From CAWICD01 sp052267165 (lineage in GTDB: Bacteria; Vulcanimicrobiota; Vulcanimicrobiia; Vulcanimicrobiales; Vulcanimicrobiaceae), in the NCBI GenBank assembly GCA_052267165.1, contig JBKQHO010000049.1:1-64000 (forward strand): DNA of 64,000 nt. Reading direction: 5' to 3'. The notes below the pieces were generated by a model that worked only from the letters and a program-made list of their open reading frames with translations, ran no database searches and had not been told where the DNA came from. Position 1 is the stretch's first letter. The number at the start of each line of letters is the position of its first letter. The position numbers and the translations under genes were made by a program. Shown piece by piece: positions 1 to 7,254 of the stretch.

Positions 1-521
1 GCGACGGCAGCTACGACGACGGGTTCCGACGCGACGGCTTCGACCACGATCGGTTCGATCGCGATGGGTTCGACCACGACCGGCGCGGCCTCCGCGACGG
101 GCTCGACGACGACCGGATCGTTGACGACGGCTTTGACGGCGACGGCCTCGACCGCGGGAGCTTTCGCGGGGGCGGCCTTCGGCGCGACCTGCTTGGCGGC
201 GACCGCGGGCTTTTTCTTGGCCGGCCGCGCTAGCGCGTCTTCGCGCGGGTTCTCGACGACTGATGCGAGGCGAGCGGCCAGGCGCGACGTTTTCGGCGAA
301 CCCGGAGCGGCCTTCTTCGCTGAGACTTTTGCCGGAGCGTTTGCTCCGCCGGCGTGAGCCACGGCCGCGTTGTGCTTATTCGCTGTGCCGTTCGGCGAGG
401 GTGTGGCAGCGGCGCTTTCCGCAACCGGCTTTGCTGCCATGGGCTTCTTTGCGGGCGCCTGGGCCGAACGCTTGGGTTGCCCGATAACCGGAGGCAATTT
501 CTTGCGGCGCTTCTCTGCCAT
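1..521 (-). CDS. Lys/Ala/Pro-rich histone H1-like protein (partial, C-terminus outside window)
   Basis: The minus-strand frame stays open from an ATG at 521 to the left edge, about 173 codons. GAGGT lies about 7 bases before the ATG and acts as the ribosome site. The N-terminus is basic (MAEKRRKKLPP), followed by AKK/PAKK/APK-type repeats like those of bacterial histone-H1-like and DNA-compacting tails. It then turns into an acidic, Val/Glu/Pro repeat (VVVEP, IAIEP, IVVEA). Such low-complexity tails are seen in H1-like proteins and in linker regions of RNA- or DNA-binding proteins. No folded domain is visible in the part present. The opposite strand carries only Thr/Ala-rich shadow frames. 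The coding call is good; the nucleoid role is an inference. Confidence 0.6.
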   Translation of the reverse strand, partial: MAEKRRKKLPPVIGQPKRSAQAPAKKPMAAKPVAESAAATPSPNGTANKHNAAVAHAGGANAPAKVSAKKAAPGSPKTSRLAARLASVVENPREDALARPAKKKPAVAAKQVAPKAAPAKAPAVEAVAVKAVVNDPVVVEPVAEAAPVVVEPIAIEPIVVEAVASEPVVVAAV

Positions 522-721
522 GGCGTACCTCACGACGGAAAACGAGCTCGACAGGCTGCCGAGTCGATTGTTAACATTCTACATATACATGCCGGGAAGC
601 GCAACGACGTGCGAGAATTGTACCGCTCACGGGCCAATTCTTGCAATTGCAACGACGCCGCGGCGCTGCGGGTCCTGCGAGGTGATGGGAATTCCCTCGA
701 CGCCACCGGGAAACGACAGCA

Positions 722-1519
722 ATGATCGAGACGAGCTCATACGAACACATTACGCTGGATGCGGGCGACGGCATAGCGACGATCACGCTCGCGAACCCTG
801 CTCGGCGCAATTCGCTCTCGCTCGAGATGATGCGCGAGATCTTGGCCGTGATCGAGCAAGTCCGCTACGACGACGCCGTCAAAGTGGTCGTGCTGCGCGC
901 GCTCGGGCCGGCCTTCAGCGCCGGGCACGATTTGCGCGAGATGCAGTGCGCGGGCGACGCGGGCGAAGTCGCGACGTTCCGCCAGATCTTCGAAACCTGC
1001 GTGCAGATGATGACGGCCTTCCAGTCGTTGCCGCAGCCGGTGATCGCTAAGGTCGCGGGGGTCGCGACCGCCGCGGGCTGTCAGCTCGTCGCCTCGGCCG
1101 ATCTCGCGATCGCCTCGACCGACGCGAAGTTCGCGACGCCGGGGGTGAAGATCGGCCTGTTCTGCACGACGCCGATGGTCGCGCTGACGCGGACCATCGG
1201 ACGTAAGCGCGCGATGGAGATGCTGCTGACCGGCGAGTTCATCGACGCTGCGACGGCCGAGCGCTGGGGCCTCATCAACCGGGCCGTCCCGCCCGAGCAG
1301 CTTCACGACGAGGTCTTGCGCCTGTGCCGGACGATCGTCGCCGCGAGCTCGTTCAGCGTCGGGCTGGGGAAAGCCGCGTTCTACACGCAAATCGATCTCG
1401 ATCAGCCCAAGGCGTACGCCTACGCCAAAGAAGTGATGAGCATGAACGCGATCGACGCCGACGCACGAGAGGGGATCGCCGCTTTCCTCGAACGCCGAAC
1501 CCCGAATTGGCACCACTAG
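722..1519 (+). CDS. Enoyl-CoA hydratase/isomerase family protein (crotonase fold, ECHDC3-like)
   Basis: The 265-residue protein has normal crotonase length. The two oxyanion-hole segments are present: AFSAGHDL near residue 60 and GVATAAGCQL near residue 115. It ends in the usual ERRTPNW tail. The position where rat enoyl-CoA hydratase has its first catalytic Glu (QPEI) reads TPGV, and the second Glu position reads FCTT, so both acid residues of a true hydratase are absent. This matches the ECHDC3-like subgroup, which keeps the fold but is not expected to hydrate enoyl-CoA by the classic mechanism. It is monocistronic and divergent from the H1-like gene across a 200-base gap. Family call is secure, reaction unknown. 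Confidence 0.88.
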   Translation: MIETSSYEHITLDAGDGIATITLANPARRNSLSLEMMREILAVIEQVRYDDAVKVVVLRALGPAFSAGHDLREMQCAGDAGEVATFRQIFETCVQMMTAFQSLPQPVIAKVAGVATAAGCQLVASADLAIASTDAKFATPGVKIGLFCTTPMVALTRTIGRKRAMEMLLTGEFIDAATAERWGLINRAVPPEQLHDEVLRLCRTIVAASSFSVGLGKAAFYTQIDLDQPKAYAYAKEVMSMNAIDADAREGIAAFLERRTPNWHH

Positions 1520-1562
1520 CCCACTCCCTCATCGCGGGCGTCAGCATGACGCTCGCCTTCGT

Positions 1563-2154
1563 TTGGGACAGCCGGTCGGCACGATCCCGGTCGTGGGCTA
1601 CGTGTTGCTGCTGGTCGTCGGTCTCGCGCTGGCCTCGTTGACCTTCATCTGCTCGATGGGGAACGTCCCGATCGCGCGCTATTTGGCGATGGCGGGCATT
1701 CCGCTGGGCGCGAACACGACGTTCATTTACGGCGACTTGCTCATTCCGCCGCTGGTCGGCATCTATCGCAAGTCGTTTCCGGCGAAGGCCACCTGGTCGT
1801 TTCTCGGACTCTTCATCCTGGGCGCGCTGCTGGCCGGCGCGCTGATGGACGCGCTCGTCGGCAACGCCTTCGGAACGATGGCGATGGGCTCGATGGAGCT
1901 TTCGGACCGCTTCACCCTGGTCGCCAACGTGCTGGCGCTTGCGGCGCTTGCAGCCGTGGTGATCGTCGCGCGCGGGGCTCGCGCGGTGCAGCCGTCGCCC
2001 GTCGAGCCGGCACCGGTCCCCCGCGGCCCGCTGCGAGCCCGCGGTGATCGAGGTAAGCGGAGGCGGCCATTGCTGCGGCAGCGACGCGGAGAGCGCGCCG
2101 GACGCCGCCGTGCCGGCCGGGCGCGCACCCGTCCGAGGCGACATACCAGGATGA
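1563..2154 (+). pseudogene. Permease (ArsP_1/DUF318 family) remnant: N-terminal half missing, frameshift near C-terminus
   Basis: From a TTG at 1563 the frame reads membrane segments and the signature CSMGNVPIARYLAMAG and FIYGDLLIPPLVGIYRK, which I recognise from the C-terminal half of PF03773 permeases. The first half of the family is absent; the gene begins 44 bases after the crotonase stop. Three hydrophobic spans remain (around residues 8-30, 75-98 and 115-135). After about 2010 the frame becomes Arg-rich with poor third-position bias and runs into the AT-rich promoter of the next gene, stopping at 2219. The +1 frame, entered near a run of five C at about 2016-2020, has coding-like third positions, contains GGGHCCGSD and stops at 2154. 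Probably a dead gene, though a sequencing error at the C run is possible. Confidence 0.6.
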
Positions 2155-2174
2155 AAGTTTTCTCCAAGCGCGGG

Positions 2175-2203
2175 TTGAGTTTCCGAAAAGCTGTATCTAC
2201 AAT
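2175..2203 (+). promoter_or_regulatory. Sigma-70-type promoter for the small repeat protein
   Basis: TTGAGT (2175-2180), a 17-base spacer, then TACAAT (2198-2203), inside a short AT-rich stretch. The predicted start point near 2210 lies about 50 bases before the GTG start at 2259. It also shows that the upstream permease frame is not real coding sequence here. Confidence 0.7.
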
Positions 2204-2258
2204 TGCATATATTTGGTGAATCACCAGGGTGACGGGGTCGCCCGAAAGGAGGCGCCCC

Positions 2259-2525
2259 GTGGCGCGGACGTTGATTCCCACCACCAACACGCCGGCAGAC
2301 GATCTGCCGGGTTTGCCCGCGAAGTTCGTCGACGAGGGCGCGCTGGGGCCCGAGGGTTCGGTCTGGTTCAAGAATCCGGCCTACAATCCGCCGGTGGTTC
2401 TCAAGACCGGCGAACTGGAGGCCTCGACCTCGGATTTTGGTGACGGCGCGTTCGGCGCCGAAGGGGCGCTGTGGTTCACCAAGCCGGCGTACAATCCGGC
2501 CGCCAAACCGGAGCGTGACCGCTGA
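2259..2525 (+). CDS. Small protein of unknown function with an internal duplicated motif
   Basis: I do not recognise a family. An open frame exists from 2229, but AAAGGAGG at 2245-2252 sits 6 bases before GTG 2259, so the protein is 88 residues. It carries two copies of an approximately 19-residue unit: EGALGPEGSVWFKNPAYNP and DGAFGAEGALWFTKPAYNP. The conserved core is G-A-(L/F)-G-x-E-G-(S/A)-(V/L)-W-F-x-(N/K)-P-A-Y-N-P. There is no signal peptide or membrane segment, and no Cys. A strong promoter and a near-perfect ribosome site suggest high expression. It is followed 32 bases later by the convergent end of metX. Codon use looks like its neighbours. Confidence 0.7.
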   Translation: MARTLIPTTNTPADDLPGLPAKFVDEGALGPEGSVWFKNPAYNPPVVLKTGELEASTSDFGDGAFGAEGALWFTKPAYNPAAKPERDR

Positions 2526-2557
2526 GAGCGGTTTTCCGGCGCCCTTTAGATTTAGAC

Positions 2558-3646
2558 TTAAAGCGCGAGCGGCTGGGCGAGCGAGGCGTACCACGCTGCG
2601 AGGCGCGGCGCGACCAGCGCCGTGAGGTGGTCGGGTTCGGCTAAGAAGGCGTCGTGCCCGTGGTTCGACTCGAGCTCGAGGTAGACGCTGTCGGCGCCTT
2701 CCCTTGCGAAGCGCTCGGCGGTCGTGCGCACGTATTCGGGCAGGAAGAGCCAGTCGCTGGAGATGCCGACGAGCGTAAACGCGGGGTGAGCGTCGCTCAG
2801 CCCGCGTTCACGCGCGTCGAAGAGGTCCATCGCGCGCGTCAGCGCGAGGTAGGCGTCGGTGTCCATCCGCTTCGAGAAGATCGCGCCCTGATAGTCGAGG
2901 TAACCCTCGACGTCGAACTTCGCCTCGGGATCGACGGTCGGGTTGCCGCCCTTGCGGTCGTGGCGCCGCGCGAAGCGCTCGGCCATCAGCGCCTCGCTCT
3001 TGTACGTGAGCATCGCGATCTTGCGCGCCAGCTCGATGCCCTCGCCGCGCGAGCGCGCGATTCGGATCGCCTCTCGCGCGACGTAGTTGAGCGCGATCCC
3101 CATCGGGGTGAAGTGATCGTACGCGCCGATCGCGACCGCGTGATCGACCTGCGCGGGCGACTCGAGCGCCCAGGCCAGCGACTGCATCCCGCCGAGCGAG
3201 CTGCCGACTACGACGGCCAGCCGCTGCATGCCCAGCGCCGCCAGCGCGGCGCGCTGAGCGCGCACCATGTCCCAGACCGTCACGAGGGGAAAACGCGCGC
3301 CGTACGGCTCGCCGCCGGGCGCGGGTGAGGTGGGACCGGTCGAGCCGTAACAGCTTCCCAGTGCGTTGATGCCGACCACCGCCGCTAGGTTGGTGTCGAG
3401 CAGTTTGCCCGGGCCGACGATGTCCGCCCACCAGTCGAGCACGCGACCCGAGCCCGTCAGCGCGTGATTGACGAGGACGACGTTCGCTCCGTCAGGGCGT
3501 GGTTCGCCGTAGACGGTCACGCGTTGGACGGCATCCTCGAGAACGACGCCCGAGTCGAGCGCGAGCGCCCCGATCGGGACGTCGCGCTCGAAGGTGGGAA
3601 CCGGCTTCAACCGTTCAAACGCTCGTCGCCTCGCGCGTGCTCGCAC
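2558..3646 (-). CDS. metX: Homoserine O-acetyltransferase
   Basis: MetX activates homoserine with an acyl group from acetyl-CoA as the first dedicated step to methionine by direct sulfhydrylation. The alpha/beta-hydrolase signature is complete: NHALTGSG near residue 60, INALGSCYGSTGP, the nucleophile elbow VVGSSLGGMQ, the Asp in LVGISSDWLF, and the His in SNHGHDAF near the C-terminus. Length (362 or slightly less) is typical. The annotated GTG start overlaps metY by 32 bases; a TTG a few codons later, just after the metY stop, is an alternative start. It is the last gene of the hom-metY-metX operon. Acetyl versus succinyl specificity cannot be fixed from sequence alone. Confidence 0.93.
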   Translation of the reverse strand: MRARARRRAFERLKPVPTFERDVPIGALALDSGVVLEDAVQRVTVYGEPRPDGANVVLVNHALTGSGRVLDWWADIVGPGKLLDTNLAAVVGINALGSCYGSTGPTSPAPGGEPYGARFPLVTVWDMVRAQRAALAALGMQRLAVVVGSSLGGMQSLAWALESPAQVDHAVAIGAYDHFTPMGIALNYVAREAIRIARSRGEGIELARKIAMLTYKSEALMAERFARRHDRKGGNPTVDPEAKFDVEGYLDYQGAIFSKRMDTDAYLALTRAMDLFDARERGLSDAHPAFTLVGISSDWLFLPEYVRTTAERFAREGADSVYLELESNHGHDAFLAEPDHLTALVAPRLAAWYASLAQPLAL

Positions 3647-4928
3647 GCGCCGCGGCGAGTGCCTGTTCGAGATCGGCGATGATGTCGCGCTTGTCTTCGA
3701 TGCCGACCGAGAGCCGAATCAAATCCTCGGTGACGCCGGCTTCGATCTGTTGCACGACGTTGAGCTGCTGGTGCGTCGTCGTAGCCGGATGAATCACCAG
3801 CGACTTCGCGTCGCCGACGTTGGCCAGCAGCGAGAAGAGTTTGAGACTGTCGATGAAGGTCTTGGCGCTGGCCGCTCCGCCCTTGATGCCGAAGGTGAGG
3901 ATCGCGCCGGCGCCGCTCGGCAAGTACTTCTGGGCGCGAACGTAGGAATGGTGATCGGGGAGTCCCGGATACGAGACCCAGGTCACGTCAGCGTGCCCCT
4001 TGAGAAACTCCGCGACCGCTTGAGCGTTTTGGGAGTGCCGTTCCATGCGCACGCCGAGCGTCTCGAGGCCCTGCAGGAAGAGCCAGGCGTTGAAGGGCGA
4101 GAGCGCCGCACCGAGATCGCGCAGCAGCTGCACGCGAGCCTTGATGATGTAGGCCAGATTGCCGAAGGCTGCGACGTAGCGCACGCCGTGATACGACGGA
4201 TCGGGCTCGGTGAAGTCCGGGAATTTTCCCGAACCGGCCCAGTCGAAGTTCCCGCCGTCGACGAGCAGGCCGCCGATCGAGGTGCCGTGGCCGCCGATGA
4301 ACTTGGTCGCGGAATGCGCGATCACGTTGGCGCCGTACTCGAAGGGACGCAACAGGTAGGGCGTGGGCAGCGTGTTGTCGACGATCAGCGGGACTTTCGC
4401 GTCGCGCGCGACCTCCGCGACCGCCTCGACGTCGAGCACGTCGACCTTCGGGTTGCCGATCGTTTCGGCGAAGACGGCCTTCGTGTTCTCGCGCAGCGCA
4501 TGCTTGAAATTCTCGGGTTTGGTCGGGTCGATCAGCGTGACTTCGATGCCGAGCTTGGGAAGCGTGTGCACGAACGCGCTATAGGTGCCGCCATAGAGCG
4601 AGGCCGAGCTGACGATGTGATCGCCGGCCCGCGCGACGTTGAGAACCGAGTAGATGACCGCGGCCTGGCCGCTGGCGAGCGCAAGCGCGCCGACGCCCCC
4701 TTCGAGTTGCGCGATCCGCTGCTCGAGCACGTCGCTCGTCGGGTTCATGATGCGCGTATAGATGTTGCCGAACTCTTGCAGTGCGAAGAGCCGCGCGGCG
4801 TGGTCGGAGTCGTCGAACTTGTACGACGTCGTTTGGAAGATCGGGACGGCGCGCGACTTGGTTCCGGGATCGCCGGAATGGCCGCCGTGAATGGCCGCTG
4901 TGTCGAAGTGGAAAGGCTGGTCTGACAC
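3615..4928 (-). CDS. metY: O-acetylhomoserine aminocarboxypropyltransferase (sulfhydrylase)
   Basis: This PLP-dependent Cys/Met-metabolism enzyme joins O-acetylhomoserine with sulfide to give homocysteine. The sequence shows the family N-terminus FDTAAIHGGHSGDP, the cofactor region SASLYGGTYSAF, the Asp in PLIVDNTLPTPYL, and the PLP lysine in ANVIAHSATKFIGGHG. I chose the GTG at 4928 (437 residues) rather than the far-upstream frame start at 5195, because AAGGAG lies just before it and the extra N-terminus would be Arg/Ser-rich and would overlap hom. It sits 49 bases after hom and overlaps metX. The neighbouring metX supplies its substrate. Confidence 0.94.
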   Translation of the reverse strand: MSDQPFHFDTAAIHGGHSGDPGTKSRAVPIFQTTSYKFDDSDHAARLFALQEFGNIYTRIMNPTSDVLEQRIAQLEGGVGALALASGQAAVIYSVLNVARAGDHIVSSASLYGGTYSAFVHTLPKLGIEVTLIDPTKPENFKHALRENTKAVFAETIGNPKVDVLDVEAVAEVARDAKVPLIVDNTLPTPYLLRPFEYGANVIAHSATKFIGGHGTSIGGLLVDGGNFDWAGSGKFPDFTEPDPSYHGVRYVAAFGNLAYIIKARVQLLRDLGAALSPFNAWLFLQGLETLGVRMERHSQNAQAVAEFLKGHADVTWVSYPGLPDHHSYVRAQKYLPSGAGAILTFGIKGGAASAKTFIDSLKLFSLLANVGDAKSLVIHPATTTHQQLNVVQQIEAGVTEDLIRLSVGIEDKRDIIADLEQALAAARASTREATSV

Positions 4929-4977
4929 GTGATGCTCCTTGCCGGCGTTGAGATGGCCGAGCTTGCGGTGAGTGAGT

Positions 4978-6345
4978 TTACGAAGCGGGTGCCCCGTGCG
5001 TTTGTCGCGTCGGGGCTGATGATCCGGCGGTGCCGACGGGGCTGAGGGTTCTGGGAGCAAGGTCTTCCCAGAGGCCGATGACGGACTCGGCGTGCACGCC
5101 CTGCTCGGCGAGCAGTGCCTCGAAACGGCCCGGACGGCCGCGCTCCGCGCCGGAGGTGATGACGGCCGGGACGCCGGCAAGCGGCTCAGCCGCAATGCCT
5201 CTTGCCGCCAGCGCTTCGCGCGCGGGGCGGACGTCGGCGAGCGTGCGCAGCCGCACGACGCGGCGCAGCGGGATCGACGGTTCCAACACGTCGTCGCGCA
5301 CCGGTGCCAGGGTCGACGAGACCGGCTTGATCCCGGGAACGTGGCGGCCCGCGGTGATGAGGCGCAACACGGCCACGACGTCGCCGACGACGGCCGAAGC
5401 GGTCGGCTCGCTGCCCGCGCCGGTTCCGGCGAAGGTCAACGAGCCCGTGCTGCGACCGGTGACGCGGATACAGTTCTGCGGCCCGACCGGTTGGGCGAAC
5501 GGGTGCTCCGGGCGCACGTAGGCGGGTGCGACCAGCGATGCCTGCGCGCGCGCGCAGGCGACCAGCTTGAGACTCCAGCCCAGGCGCTTGGCTAACGTCA
5601 CGTCCTGCGGCGTCAGCCGCGTGATCCCGGCGCGCGGGATCTCGTGCGTGATCAAGCCGCGCCGGAAGGCCAGCTGCGCGAGGATCGCAAGCTTGTGGGC
5701 GGCGTCGATGCCCTCGACGTCGTTGGTCGGATCGGCCTCCGCGAACCCCAGGCGCTGGGCTTGCGCGAGCGCGCTCTGGTACGACTGCCCTTCGAACATT
5801 TTCGAGAGGATGAAATTGGTCGTCCCGTTGAGGACGCCGCCGACTTCGAGGATCTCCTCGCCCGCGAGCGATTCCGCGATCGTGCGCACGATGGGGATCG
5901 CACCGCCGACCGCCGCCTCGTAGGCGATGGTCACGTTGCGTTCCGCCGCCAGCGCGCGCAACTCGGGGCCGCGCGTCGCGAGCAGATCCTTGTTGGCGGT
6001 CACGACGTGCTTGCCGGCCCGCAGCGCGCCCTCGACCAGCCGGGCGGCGACGCCCGTGCCGCCGATGCACTCGATCACGACGTCGATCGACGGGTCGCTG
6101 ACGAGCGCCTCGGCGTCTTCGGTGAAGAGCGAGGCCGGAATCTCGGCCGGCCGAGCCTTCGCCGGCGACCGGACGGCGATCGCCGAAAGCCAGTAGTCGA
6201 CGCCGCTGCGAGCGGGGACTGACGATTCCGAGCTGACCAGCAGTCGCGCGACGCCGCTGCCGACGGTGCCGCAGCCCAACAGGGCAATGCGTACGTCGCG
6301 TTCTGCGTCGGTGCGATCCGCGTGCGCTTGGTGAGTGAGCGACAA
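4978..6345 (-). CDS. hom: Homoserine dehydrogenase
   Basis: Reduces aspartate semialdehyde to homoserine with NAD(P)H. Seen in order: the Rossmann motif LLGCGTVGSGVARLL near residue 25, VVIECIGGTGVA, NKDLLA, EAAVGGAIPIVRTI, the NGTTNFIL substrate loop, and GFAEADPTNDVEGIDAAHK. After about residue 340 a divergent ACT-like tail follows, consistent with feedback control. The 455 residues are normal for the family. The start is TTG 6345 with GGTGGA 6 bases before it. It is the first gene of hom-metY-metX and is driven by a good promoter at 6385-6414. The leader is only about 30 bases, so no SAM riboswitch fits in it. Confidence 0.95.
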   Translation of the reverse strand: MSLTHQAHADRTDAERDVRIALLGCGTVGSGVARLLVSSESSVPARSGVDYWLSAIAVRSPAKARPAEIPASLFTEDAEALVSDPSIDVVIECIGGTGVAARLVEGALRAGKHVVTANKDLLATRGPELRALAAERNVTIAYEAAVGGAIPIVRTIAESLAGEEILEVGGVLNGTTNFILSKMFEGQSYQSALAQAQRLGFAEADPTNDVEGIDAAHKLAILAQLAFRRGLITHEIPRAGITRLTPQDVTLAKRLGWSLKLVACARAQASLVAPAYVRPEHPFAQPVGPQNCIRVTGRSTGSLTFAGTGAGSEPTASAVVGDVVAVLRLITAGRHVPGIKPVSSTLAPVRDDVLEPSIPLRRVVRLRTLADVRPAREALAARGIAAEPLAGVPAVITSGAERGRPGRFEALLAEQGVHAESVIGLWEDLAPRTLSPVGTAGSSAPTRQTHGAPAS

Positions 6346-6384
6346 GCGATATCCACCACAAAAAGGTTGCAGTTAAGTGGGCCA

Positions 6385-6414
6385 ACTATACCGAACCCGG
6401 CTCCCGTGCGTCAA
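6385..6414 (-). promoter_or_regulatory. Sigma-70-type promoter of the hom-metY-metX operon
   Basis: On the minus strand TTGACG (6414-6409), an 18-base spacer, then TATAGT (6390-6385). Transcription would begin near 6378, giving a leader of about 33 bases before the TTG start of hom. The same short gap must also hold the promoter of the divergent hydrolase gene. Confidence 0.7.
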
Positions 6415-6423
6415 GCACAAGAA

Positions 6424-7254
6424 ATGCGGCGCCTCGCTTCGGGAGGCGTTCTGCATGTCAGCGGCCAGGGCAGCGCCCCGCTTCTCCTCCTTCACGGCGT
6501 CGGCGGCGCAGCTTGGTCGTGGCAGCCACAGGTCGAGGCGCTGGCCGCCGATTGCCGCTGCTACGCTTGGGAAGCGCGCGGCCACGGAGCCGCGCAACGC
6601 GTCCGCGACGCGGGCTTGGAAGAATACTTCATCGACGCGCAGGAGGCGCTCGACGAAGTGCTCGCGCAGGGCGCCGCGGCCCCGTTCGTGGCGGGCCACT
6701 CGATGGGCGGCCTGCTGGCGATGGCGCTGGCCGCGGAGCGGCCGGCCGACGTCCGCGGGCTCTTCCTGATCGAGCCGGTCTACGCGCCCGACGGCGGGCG
6801 TCATGCGTCGGGCGCGCTGGCGCGCGTCGCGCGCTTCGTGCTCGCACCGCTCGTCTACGATTTCGAGCGCGGCGGCTTCGTTACGCGGTTCCTTAGCCGC
6901 GCCATCTTCACGCAGGCGTTCGAGGACCGGGACCGCATGGAACGGGCCTGGACGCTGCAACGGATGCAGGTGCCGACCGAGTATCCGAAGATGCTGTACG
7001 AGGCTTTCGAAGGACCGACCGGATTTCCGAATCGCGCCTTCGCGCGCGAGCTGACGCAGCCGGTCGAACTGGTCGAAGGCTCGGTCGCGAAGGATCGCCC
7101 GCGTTTTCCGGAACTGGTCGGTGAACTCGGGGCGCGCCTGGGAGAGCGCTTCTCATACGCGGCGATCGAGGGAGGACACTATCTGCAACTGGACCGGTCG
7201 GCGGAACGCGTGAGCGAGTTGTTGGGCGACTTCGTGCGACGGTGGTCGCAGTGA
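6424..7254 (+). CDS. Alpha/beta-fold hydrolase
   Basis: Begins with the typical hydrolase core: LLLLHGVGGAAWSW (oxyanion HG), the nucleophile elbow FVAGHSMGGLLAM, and a C-terminal IEGGHYLQLD carrying the catalytic His. About 276 residues from ATG 6424, a usual length. An in-frame ATG at 6322 would overlap the divergent hom promoter, so I prefer 6424, although its ribosome site is weak. The stop overlaps the GTG of the following DUF5693 gene by 4 bases (GTGA), so the two are probably co-transcribed. Substrate unknown; the family covers esterases, haloperoxidase-like enzymes and thioesterases. Confidence 0.85.
   Translation: MRRLASGGVLHVSGQGSAPLLLLHGVGGAAWSWQPQVEALAADCRCYAWEARGHGAAQRVRDAGLEEYFIDAQEALDEVLAQGAAAPFVAGHSMGGLLAMALAAERPADVRGLFLIEPVYAPDGGRHASGALARVARFVLAPLVYDFERGGFVTRFLSRAIFTQAFEDRDRMERAWTLQRMQVPTEYPKMLYEAFEGPTGFPNRAFARELTQPVELVEGSVAKDRPRFPELVGELGARLGERFSYAAIEGGHYLQLDRSAERVSELLGDFVRRWSQ

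Noticed and set aside
1353..2594. 413-residue minus-strand frame
   Set aside because: Arg/Gly/Ala-rich shadow of the crotonase, permease remnant and small protein; no motif, no ribosome site.
3594..4925. 443-residue plus-strand frame opposite metY
   Set aside because: Mirror of a strongly supported PLP enzyme; composition (Asp/Arg/Val/Gly) is typical of an antisense shadow in GC-rich DNA.
6346..6384. SAM riboswitch in front of hom
   Set aside because: The promoter lies only about 33 bases before the start codon, too short for any known SAM aptamer.
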